Shown: positions 22,646 through 31,066 of the stretch, one piece after another
How positions within the stretch are numbered: the stretch's first letter is position 1
How the letters are laid out: each line of letters begins with the position of its first letter
Assembly (NCBI GenBank): GCA_025024175.1
Contig: QCXZ01000137.1
Coordinates: forward strand, 78,306,680 to 78,370,679
DNA: 64,000 nt
Source of the DNA: Rhyzopertha dominica
Lineage: Eukaryota; Arthropoda; Insecta; Coleoptera; Bostrichidae
Direction: 5' to 3'
The notes under the pieces: generated by a model
Databases searched by the model: none
What the model was told of the DNA's origin: nothing
Seen by the model: the letters and a program-made list of their open reading frames with translations, nothing else
Program-made: the position numbers and the translations under genes

Positions 22646-23402
22646 TACTAACTCTCACCCAAGCAGTCTGCTTCAGCTATGTGTATCATTCTTTTCCTGA
22701 CACCCTGTAGGTTTAAAACAGTCTACTTGTTAAAGCTATTCTGAAAACGCAATAAACCCTTCCGTATTGTAGCAGTAAACATTTTAGAGTCCACCTCCTC
22801 TCAACGTTACCCAATTCCTCCTTAATACCGAGTTTTATTCGCCGCCATAATGTGACACATAAAATTAGAAATATGGATATGCCTTCTAAGTCGTTACGAC
22901 CATTACAAAATTTACGATTACTAAACTCCATTAAGCTCTCCATAATAAAAGTCTAAGTGGAGTTGTTTACGACTTTATGTATCATAGGCGATTGACGCAC
23001 CGGGTGTAGCAAACAGACGCTGCTACTTTCTATGGCAGCCAGCACTCCATCTTCATATATAAAATCCGGCCCATAAAACAAAGATACATACTGATTACTG
23101 ATTAAAACCCGGCCGCAGCATGCTGGTGACCGCTAACAGTTTATGGTCGTCGTAAACGCCATAAACACCGGGACATTCGCCCAGTATTCCGTGCATGTAC
23201 GCTCCATAAACCATGCCAACCATCCGCGGCCGTTGCAGGGCACGGCCTCTGGCGGCTAACATCGCAACACTACACCCTTTACGGCTCCTTAAAAGTCCAC
23301 GCGAACAATATATATTAATAAAGCAACAACCTGTTTTAATAAGCCGGTGCTGTCTCTCGCGCGCATAATCTTAATAGGATACGAGATGGCTTGACTGCAT
23401 AT
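22646..23402. other. no gene; G+C-richer island about 22970-23350
   Basis: No gene is supported. The island left of the errantivirus insertion is G+C-richer, with several ataaac/cgccat motifs. It continues as unique-looking sequence at 30628-30720 on the far side of the insertion. Confidence 0.35.
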
Positions 23403-23649
23403 AATTAAATACGATGAACACGGAATTGTGTTTTTAAAAATTTATTTTAAACAAAACTTAAAATTACAATACAACTACGAGCTCTCTAGTATGAGTACCA
23501 ATAAGAACTGTTTGAATACACGTGTTGTTCCCTATTTATAACCTACGTCCATTAGGGTTATCTAAGGGGTTAGATGCAGCTGCACCCCGCGACATCTTAA
23601 TGTCCTGCTTGGCGACGGCCACCAGAGGGATGTGCAGGTGGACATAATT
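23403..23649 (-). repeat. errantivirus 3' LTR
   Basis: 247 bp, bounded by aatt at both ends. One difference from the 5' LTR was found by reading. It contains aataaa-like signals on the minus strand. Confidence 0.93.
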
Positions 23650-23662
23650 CCTCCCCCCTTTA
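23650..23662 (-). promoter_or_regulatory. errantivirus polypurine tract
   Basis: On the minus strand the purine run aaaggggggagg lies immediately before the 3' LTR start (aattatgtcc). It is the expected plus-strand primer for reverse transcription. Confidence 0.85.
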
Positions 23663-25262
23663 GCTCAAGGCGTCCTCGACTTGTGGGGCTGTTGGTAGGC
23701 GTGGATATAATTTTTCTTGAAGTTCGATGATTTCTTCTGTTTCCTGATTTTCATTATTAATGTGGAACACACGTGCAAATTTTCTTCTATACAGATATAT
23801 AATTATAAAAATGGTACATAATATTATAAACAGTATAAGCGTAACAGAAATGTGTGTCACATGAACTAAAGGATGCAATTCAATATTTTCATTTAAATCT
23901 TTAGCTTCTTCTTTAATTTTAGAAAGATCATCTAAATGTTTTTGTTCTAAATTTATGTATTTATTAAGAAATTTAAATTTATGTTTATAAACTTTTGGTA
24001 TATCATACGTGAAATTATTAAATGTATTTTCATAAGTAACATTGTTTATCATAATCTTACAATCATTTTTCGAGGACATCAATACATTATTAGCAACAGT
24101 ATAGTGGTATAATCGTCCATTACATTCTTCTACAACTTTAAATTGTTCTTTGCAAATAGCAAGAATTTTGTCGTTGTTTAAACGCACAAATAATTTATAA
24201 TTGTTCCTTGCTGCAACGCAATTACAATGTTCTGCATAATTAATGTCACTGAGAGCACAATCACTTTGTTGGGGCTTGTTCACGCACAATATTTATTTTT
24301 CTAAAATTGCACACTGTTCGTCAGTCCATAATTCTTCGTGTATACTTGATAGTCTATATTTTGAGGGTGGTACAAGGGGTTTATTGTCGGCATTTGGTAT
24401 TGGGTAGATTCTTTGGTAGGAATAAGGATTTGGATTTAGAACGGGGATGTATAGTATACATGTTGTAATGTTCCCTACTGAAATTACTTTCATTTTGGAA
24501 AATTCTATTAATTTGAATAAATGTGTTTGATCTAATTCAAGTAGTTCTTCAGTTTTGTATATGAGCTTTAAATGTTTTAAGATTTCATATAATTCTTCTG
24601 TGGATATTACTTCTAAATCTGTTAAATCGTTAAATGCAAGACTTACTAATCTTTGAATCATGTAAATAGTATCTAGCAGTTTTTGCGAAATAAGTATATT
24701 GTATTGAATTAAAATATCTTCATTTAAATTATGGTCGATTTTCGCGATTGCCGCAAAGGATGTATTGATATTTTGTTTTATAATGCTTAGATCTTTAGAG
24801 TATCTGTCGGTAATGTGATTTGCGAAAGAGGAGTACTTGCTCACTTGTTTTATAATTTTCTCTTGATTTAAAAATAAAGCATTTAAATTGCTGTTAATTT
24901 CTTTCAGATCATTTTAATCTAAATTACCAGTTACAAATCTTATTGCGGAACCTATCACATCAATTGCACGTTTATTTCTGTGACTATTGAATTTTGCAAG
25001 TTGATTTTCAATTTGTATACAATTATCTTTTAAAATGTCGATTAATGAAAGTGGTGAGTTGTTATTTTTATTTCTTAATTCTAAAATGTAAGCGTTAGAA
25101 AGTAAGCTGTTATAACTAGATTCTATACTACTAATGTTAAAGTAAAAATAAAACCTATGATAGTGATCAAGCATTTTTGCTATTCCTAAATCTTCGAGGA
25201 AGTATCCTGCATCGTCAATCTTTTCTACTCGAAGGGCCTGCGACGTTGCCAGGAGGGTCGTC
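23660..25262 (-). pseudogene. errantivirus envelope (env), disrupted by two in-frame stops
   Basis: A single reading frame of about 530 codons runs from near 25262 to the stop at 23660. It is interrupted by taa at 24914-24916 and taa at 24293-24295. It shows a furin-type cleavage motif RNKR, followed at once by a hydrophobic fusion-peptide-like stretch, just before the first stop. Cysteine-containing ectodomain segments follow, then a single strong transmembrane segment near 23860-23790 with a short basic, cytoplasmic tail. These are the features of errantivirus Env, related to baculovirus F proteins. Translation of an intact copy would need splicing from the leader (see the splice sites). 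Both stops lie in the same frame as the rest, so they are point changes, not frameshifts. Confidence 0.88.
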
Positions 25263-28200
25263 CTGCAATGAAATTTTCTTCCTAAGTCGTTTAATCTTTC
25301 GTGTGTGAATGTTTGCTGGAGATTTTGTTTTTGATTTAATGCCTTCTATTTTATTTTGTTGGATGGAAGTGACATTTACCTTTTCATAGCAAGGGTCTGC
25401 TTTACGTATTTTGGGTTTTTTGAAATATAATGTTGGCTCATTTAATTCAATATCTTTTTCTTTACCTTCATTACGTTTTTCCAAAATTTTGTTACCTCTC
25501 TCTAATTGTTTATGATAAACTTGATCGTAGAATGCTAAAACTTCTGCTTTGCGTTTTTCATTATAACTTTCGTATACTGTTTGATCTAAATCTATTTCGT
25601 GAGTATTTAAATTGTCATAGGGACCATATAATAAGCCAAAAGGAGTGAATCCGGTTGATGAGTGAACTGACTGGTTGTAAATTAGTACTGCTGAAATCAT
25701 AAGATTTTGTGGGGATTCATTTTTGTTTGTTAACTTTAAAGTTCTAATTTTCTCAAGTAAGGTCGAGTGTGCTCTTTCTATAGGAGAATTTGAATTGGCA
25801 TTATAGTTTGTGGTATAATGTAAATTAATTTTGAAAAGTTTGCAATATTCTTGTAACGTATTATTTTTAAATTCCTTGCCTTCGTCGCATACTATTTTAT
25901 CAGGATAATTGTGGTGTGCAAAATAATGCCTTAACTTATTTAATATCGTGATACCTAACAAGTCTTCTACATAATACGCTTGAACGTATTTGGAGAATAG
26001 GTCTATAATTGTAAGAAATTTATAATTATCAAAGCTAAATGTATCTATGTGAACGACTTCAAATGGTCTTTTTGCAACCAATGGTCCAGCGAAGGGGACA
26101 TTATACGGGCGTCTCTCGTACTTACTTTGTAGACAAACCTCGCATTCATTAATTATTTTATTAATTTTTGTTTTCATATCTGGCCAATAATATTTATTTT
26201 TCAAATGATTATAAGTTTCAACTATTCCGTTATGGTTATTATTATGATAATCTTTAATTACGTTTGTTTGTTCATCCGAAAGTTCTAGATCTTTGCATAA
26301 AATATTAGTTTTAATTAATTTTACCGTGTTATTGAACATCGCGGAACAAAGCAAAGTGAACTTTGATTCTATGTTTTTATCGTGGAAATAGATACCATAC
26401 ATAGTTTTTGGATTTACTATTTCTGTAAGAAAGTTTTTAATATTTTGCAATTCTTGACCTTTCCGAAGTGTTATTGCATAATGATGTTTTCTAAAGGGTC
26501 TCTTATAATTGACATCGNATTGATCNCCGGTTTTGATTTCTAATCTGTACATAAATTGGTTTAAAGGGTTTTCAGAAATTGGTAACGTGAAGGTGGGATT
26601 TTCATCTGCGGTGTGTTGAGTGTCACCTGATTCACTAGGCGGCAGGTGTTTACCTTTCAGTGGATTTTGTTGATTAAGAATTTCGTCGGCGTCTTCTGGT
26701 GATAACTCGTCATCTGTATCACATTGAGGTAAGATAGAAATTAGGTCTATTTCGTCATCTCCTAATTGTACATCCTTAGTGTTAATTTCGATTCTAGACA
26801 AAGCATCTGCTACATAATTATCTCTTCCTCTTTTGTAAATTACCTCATAATCGAACTCCTCTAATCGTAATCTCCACTTAACTAATCTGGAGTTTGGGTC
26901 TTTAAGTGACATTAGCCAAACAAGGGGTTTGTGGTCGGTTTCAATTTTAAAATGACGTCCATACAAATAGGGGCGAAAATGTTTTGTATTTTCTACTATC
27001 GATAACAATTCTTTTTCTATGGTAGAATAGTTCTTTTCTGCTGAATTCAGAGTACGAGAATAAAAAGCGATAGGGTGATTGTTTTGAGATAATACGCCAC
27101 CAATAGCTACGTTGCTGGCGTCGGTTGTTAGGTGAAAGGTTTTTTCAAAGTCTGGGTATGCGAGAACTGGTGCATTCGTTAATAGCTCTTTGCATTTGTG
27201 AAATGCCTCTATGTACTGCGGATCTTTAGTATCGATTTTTGTACCTTTTTTCAAACAACGAGTAAATGGCGTTAAAATTTTTGCAAAATTTTGTATGAAG
27301 CGTCTATAGTAACCAACTAATCCTAAGAAGCTTTTTATTTCCTTAACTGTTTTCGGAAGGGGGTATTCTTGTACGGCTTTAATCTTTGAAGGATTTGGCT
27401 TTATGCCTTCGGGTGTAATTATGTGTCCTAAAAACGCAACTTCTTTGCATAGAAATTCCGATTTGTCCAGTTGAACCTTCAAATTGAATTCTCTAAATTT
27501 TGAAAATATTTGTTTAATGTGTATCAAATGATCATGTAAAGATTTTGAAAAAATTACTACGTCATCCATATAAACGAAACAGAATTTGTACAAATATTCT
27601 CTTAATATATTATCCATAACTCTTTGGAAAGTGGATGGCGCGTTCTTAAGGCCGAAAGGCATCCTTACGTATTCGTAATGACCATTGTTAACTGAGAAAG
27701 CAGTTTTTTCGATGCTTTCTTCAGCCATTTCAATTTGATGGAATCCCTGTGCTAAATCTAATGTTGTGAAATAAACGCATTTACCAAGATTGTCGAGGAT
27801 TTCATCTATGCGCGGAAGCGGATATTTATCTTCTACAGTTTTTTCATTGAGTTTTCGATAATCTATTACTAATCTCCATTTCTTTTTGCCAGAGGCGTCA
27901 AGCTTTTTGGGAACAATCCATACAGGGCTACTATATGGAGAAATTGAGGGTCGGATAATTTTGTTATCTAAGAGTTTCTGTATTTGATTTTGGATTTCTG
28001 TTTTTAAATGATAAGGATATCTGTAAGATTTGCAATAAACAGGTTCGTCATCAACTGTACGAATTTTATGTTTGACGGCATTTGTAAATGTGAGGTCGCA
28101 GTTTTCATTATAAAATATTGATTTAAAACTTTTGCATACATCTAGGATGGCGGATTTTTCTTCTGGATTTAAATGGTTTGTTCGGATAATGTTTGTGACG

Positions 28201-28886
28201 TCAAATTCCTTACTGACAGTTTTCGGGTTTTGTAACTCTACATTAATTAGGGGTTCAACATTGATCTGTTCGTGAAAACATACTTCTATTTGTCGGTCTT
28301 CTTCAAAAGGTATTTCGCACATGCCGTTCTGTGCATACGCTATGGACTCTGGAATATAGAAGTTCTTTGATTTTCTTTCGGGAATTAGGACTGGACCGCA
28401 TTCTACGTTTACTGGTATTTTGATGCTTTTATTTACGGTTTGTTTAAATGGTTCAAAATTTGCTGGATTTAATTCAATAAAAAATGGGATTTCACGATTT
28501 CCAATGTGAAGTACTAAATTTTCGTAGTCGATTATTGCTTTTAGGCGTTGGAAATCATAACTGCCTATAAGTGCGTCGAAGCGTTCATGCCAGGGTACTA
28601 CATTAAATTTAAATTCGTAATCTATACCGTATTCTGATAATAATGGGTAGGCTATGTTTTTGTCATCCGTGAAAGTTTTATCTAGAGATTTAACGGAAAA
28701 TTTCTGCCTGAACAAGTATTGTTTAAAAAACGTGTTTGCTGGTTTGGGGTTAATTATGCTATTGGAAGCTCCGGAATCGATGAGAATTTTTAATCCTAAA
28801 CTGGGTATTGAAATGAAGGGTAGTTTGGGAGTGTTACAAATGGCATTCAAATCGATGTTGTTTCCGAGGCAACTTCGCGAAAATTT
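25215..28886 (-). CDS. pol: errantivirus pol: protease, reverse transcriptase, RNase H, integrase
   Basis: An open frame of about 1220 codons. Counting from 28850: protease DSG at residue 25, RT about 255-500 with LDLAQGF and YMDD at 427-430, RNase H about 570-690 (TTDAS, ETDHKP, ADALS), integrase from about 860 with the HHCC zinc site (H869/H873, C903/C906) and DDE residues at HIDTF (936), VCDEGKEF (989) and PIERAH (1025). The catalytic Asn-Gly usual after the second Asp is Glu-Gly here. Two N bases fall near 26518-26526. No ATG begins this frame near gag's end, so it is probably made as a gag-pol fusion by -1 frameshifting. It overlaps the start region of env near 25262. Confidence 0.93.
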   Translation of the reverse strand, partial: KFSRSCLGNNIDLNAICNTPKLPFISIPSLGLKILIDSGASNSIINPKPANTFFKQYLFRQKFSVKSLDKTFTDDKNIAYPLLSEYGIDYEFKFNVVPWHERFDALIGSYDFQRLKAIIDYENLVLHIGNREIPFFIELNPANFEPFKQTVNKSIKIPVNVECGPVLIPERKSKNFYIPESIAYAQNGMCEIPFEEDRQIEVCFHEQINVEPLINVELQNPKTVSKEFDVTNIIRTNHLNPEEKSAILDVCKSFKSIFYNENCDLTFTNAVKHKIRTVDDEPVYCKSYRYPYHLKTEIQNQIQKLLDNKIIRPSISPYSSPVWIVPKKLDASGKKKWRLVIDYRKLNEKTVEDKYPLPRIDEILDNLGKCVYFTTLDLAQGFHQIEMAEESIEKTAFSVNNGHYEYVRMPFGLKNAPSTFQRVMDNILREYLYKFCFVYMDDVVIFSKSLHDHLIHIKQIFSKFREFNLKVQLDKSEFLCKEVAFLGHIITPEGIKPNPSKIKAVQEYPLPKTVKEIKSFLGLVGYYRRFIQNFAKILTPFTRCLKKGTKIDTKDPQYIEAFHKCKELLTNAPVLAYPDFEKTFHLTTDASNVAIGGVLSQNNHPIAFYSRTLNSAEKNYSTIEKELLSIVENTKHFRPYLYGRHFKIETDHKPLVWLMSLKDPNSRLVKWRLRLEEFDYEVIYKRGRDNYVADALSRIEINTKDVQLGDDEIDLISILPQCDTDDELSPEDADEILNQQNPLKGKHLPPSESGDTQHTADENPTFTLPISENPLNQFMYRLEIKTXDQXDVNYKRPFRKHHYAITLRKGQELQNIKNFLTEIVNPKTMYGIYFHDKNIESKFTLLCSAMFNNTVKLIKTNILCKDLELSDEQTNVIKDYHNNNHNGIVETYNHLKNKYYWPDMKTKINKIINECEVCLQSKYERRPYNVPFAGPLVAKRPFEVVHIDTFSFDNYKFLTIIDLFSKYVQAYYVEDLLGITILNKLRHYFAHHNYPDKIVCDEGKEFKNNTLQEYCKLFKINLHYTTNYNANSNSPIERAHSTLLEKIRTLKLTNKNESPQNLMISAVLIYNQSVHSSTGFTPFGLLYGPYDNLNTHEIDLDQTVYESYNEKRKAEVLAFYDQVYHKQLERGNKILEKRNEGKEKDIELNEPTLYFKKPKIRKADPCYEKVNVTSIQQNKIEGIKSKTKSPANIHTRKIKRLRKKISLQDDPPGNVAGPSSRKD
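25262..25268 (-). promoter_or_regulatory. candidate splice acceptor for env mRNA
   Basis: On the minus strand the sequence tttcattgcag ends at 25263, giving a normal 3' splice site just before the env frame loses its upstream open reading. Together with the donor at 30167 it would join a short leader exon to env. Confidence 0.55.
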
Positions 28887-30133
28887 TCATAACCATTCGT
28901 GGTATGATTGTATTCGTCATTTTCTGAAAACCGGGAGGTTTCGTTAAAATTTTCTGCGGGATTATAGTTATCAGAATGATAATTTTCCTGAGTTGGAATG
29001 TTTATAGTTGGGTTGTTTGAATGTCTTTCAATATTATATAATTCTTCCGAGACAAAGGTCGGCCTTGATTGTGGCGCGAATGCAGCATTGTTTTGCGGGG
29101 GTCTGTAGGTATTTCTTGTAGAGATTGACATTGGGGTTGGCTGATATTGCTGACTATTGTTGTTTCTCCTAATTAGAGAATTGTTATTGAAATTTTGTTG
29201 CGGTTGTCTAGGCTGTAAAGCTGGATTTCTTGCAGCATTATTTTGTCTGAATATATTATTGTTTTGTGTAGCTTGGGGTGTACTCTGTTGATTGTTCAGA
29301 AAAGGTCTTGCGAAAAACGAGGTGTAATTTTTGTAGTTATGGAAATTTTGAGGCGGTCTTGTCGGAGGTAAATTCGATTTTCGTAATAAATTATTTGGTT
29401 TCGACTTTTGTCGCATGAAGTTCATAAAGGAAATTTGAGCCTTATCATTATCAAATTTCCTACATTCGTACAAAGCTTGTTCCAAACTATTTACTGGTAA
29501 ATTTAAAAGGTGTGAACAATACGGTTCTAATATACCGGCTTTGAAAGTTGATAGGGCTTGCTGAACATACATGTTCTCTTTACTTATCCTAATATCTCTG
29601 TTCGGAGTCCTGATACTAACATGTTCCAATAGAATTTGTAATTTATGTTTTATGATTTCATAATACTGTTCGTATGATTGATTATGAATTTGGTAACAAG
29701 TATTCAAGTCGTGAGCTAGCAATTCCTCTGATCGCGGATCACCAAACCTCTGTAATAGTTCTTCTTTAAGTTCAGACCAGCGATTACAATTTGAAGAGAT
29801 CAACACGTCCCTTGCTTCGCCTGTTAATTTAGACTTTACTTGTTCGAAAAGTAAACGATTAAAAATGCAATTTTCTTCTGGTTTTCGCAATAATTCTATA
29901 TACATTTCAACTTGTTTTATAAAGTAAGCTAAATTTTTTGAGCCGCCGGAATATTCCGGTAGCATGTCCTTAGCCATATTCATTTCGACCTGACTTACAT
30001 TTGCCATTGTTATATTAATAATATTTTCAATATCCTCAACGTCAGAACTATCTGAATTAAATTCGTTATTAAGTCTTATGGGAGATCTTTCCCTTATATT
30101 ATTCATAAAATTTTTAAGAATTACAACATGCAT
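28847..30133 (-). CDS. gag: errantivirus gag
   Basis: A 428-codon frame beginning at the ATG 30133-30131. A second in-frame ATG near 30008 (MANVSQVEMNMAKDML) is an alternative start. The N-terminal half is a Gypsy/errantivirus-type capsid (LPEYSGGSKNLAYFIKQVEM; LLQRFGDPRSEELLAHDL). The C-terminal third is Asn/Gln/Pro-rich and lacks any CCHC knuckle, as usual in errantiviruses. The stop tga is at 28849-28847. Pol continues in the -1 frame over the gag end. Confidence 0.92.
   Translation of the reverse strand: MHVVILKNFMNNIRERSPIRLNNEFNSDSSDVEDIENIINITMANVSQVEMNMAKDMLPEYSGGSKNLAYFIKQVEMYIELLRKPEENCIFNRLLFEQVKSKLTGEARDVLISSNCNRWSELKEELLQRFGDPRSEELLAHDLNTCYQIHNQSYEQYYEIIKHKLQILLEHVSIRTPNRDIRISKENMYVQQALSTFKAGILEPYCSHLLNLPVNSLEQALYECRKFDNDKAQISFMNFMRQKSKPNNLLRKSNLPPTRPPQNFHNYKNYTSFFARPFLNNQQSTPQATQNNNIFRQNNAARNPALQPRQPQQNFNNNSLIRRNNNSQQYQPTPMSISTRNTYRPPQNNAAFAPQSRPTFVSEELYNIERHSNNPTINIPTQENYHSDNYNPAENFNETSRFSENDEYNHTTNGYENFREVASETTSI
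28880..28886 (-). promoter_or_regulatory. candidate -1 ribosomal frameshift site (aaatttt)
   Basis: Read in the gag frame, the heptamer is A AAT TTT, which fits the X XXY YYZ slippery pattern. It lies 31 bases before the gag stop and within the stretch open in both frames. Slipping back one base here joins gag to pol without meeting a stop. Confidence 0.6.
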
Positions 30134-30376
30134 ACAATACAGGAAATTAAAACAAGGAAAGACTCACAGGAAAGTTGCGATGTGCAGCATCCTAGGCGAG
30201 AATCTTTCGGGGATGATGTCCAAGCAGCTTTCGACGGCGTCGTCAGCGGTTGACGTGGAGCCCTGGGAAACTCTGCTTGCTCGGGGTCCGGGATACCCAA
30301 TTAACTCTTGATAGAGACCGGTGAATTCACGTTTCGCGAACTTAAGTCACCGTTTGAATATCCTGTTCGCAGCGCC
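30134..30376 (-). other. errantivirus leader: primer-binding site, small ATG exon and env splice donor
   Basis: The primer-binding site starts tggcgctgcgaac directly at the end of the 5' LTR (minus strand, from about 30378 down). A donor of the form cct/gtgagt has its gt at 30167-30166. An ATG at 30190-30188 opens a seven-codon piece that runs into this donor. Its phase matches the acceptor near 25263, so splicing would give env a hydrophobic leader. This is inference from phase and splice consensus. The same arrangement is known for the Drosophila gypsy env message. Confidence 0.55.
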
Positions 30377-30623
30377 AATTAAATACGATGAACACGGAAT
30401 CGTGTTTTTAAAAATTTATTTTAAACAAAACTTAAAATTACAATACAACTACGAGCTCTCTAGTATGAGTACCAATAAGAACTGTTTGAATACACGTGTT
30501 GTTCCCTATTTATAACCTACGTCCATTAGGGTTATCTAAGGGGTTAGATGCAGCTGCACCCCGCGACATCTTAATGTCCTGCTTGGCGACGGCCACCAGA
30601 GGGATGTGCAGGTGGACATAATT
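30377..30623 (-). repeat. errantivirus 5' LTR
   Basis: 247 bp bounded by aatt, followed on the plus strand by the target duplication atat (30624-30627). Confidence 0.93.
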
Positions 30624-30627
30624 ATAT

Positions 30628-31066
30628 ATGCATCTGCTGCCGAGATTCAAACTTGCTCTCGGTGGCATGAGCTGGCTGACTCCGACTCTGTGTACGTAAT
30701 AAACTTCAGCTCTTACGAGCATCCGAAAAACTAACTGCGTGGTAGCAAGGTATTCATTTGGCAAGTCAAAACCACTTTCTTCAACTCGTATTTTGTTCGC
30801 TGTGCTTTGGGCACGTATCTTTTTTCAATTTTCGTTCATCAGGCATTGGCGGGTCAGAACAGATTTTACTCACACACCACATTGTATGCGAAAGCACGAA
30901 AGTTGTTGTTAACGTTAACAGCAAAATCATTTCCTCTTTTGTTACAGACGAATACCAGGTGTACTGGTACCGTCAGGTATCTGTGCTGGTGCAATTTGCG
31001 GATACCTGCGCAGACAAGAATGTGAGGATGCATTCGAATAGACAAGTATAATAGATACGCACTGCA
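30628..31066. other. no gene seen
   Basis: Short frames only. The segment near 30951-30998 (ggtgtactggtaccgtcagg and onward) weakly resembles, in reverse complement, the segment near 34085-34160 on the other side of the MULE pair. Confidence 0.35.

Larger units (their letters stand above)
23403..30623 (-). mobile_element. complete errantivirus-like (Gypsy-group) endogenous retrovirus with env
   Basis: A 7221-bp element on the minus strand with 247-bp LTRs, a 4-bp target duplication (atat at 23399-23402 and 30624-30627), a primer-binding site, gag and pol in overlapping frames, and a third frame encoding an envelope-type protein before the 3' LTR. Long uninterrupted gag and pol plus LTRs that differ at one base (23424 region, t against c) mean a recent insertion. 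The layout gag, pol (protease-RT-RNase H-integrase), env, and a gag without zinc knuckles, is typical of insect errantiviruses. Env is broken by two in-frame stops, so this copy may move but should not make an infectious particle by itself. Confidence 0.95.
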
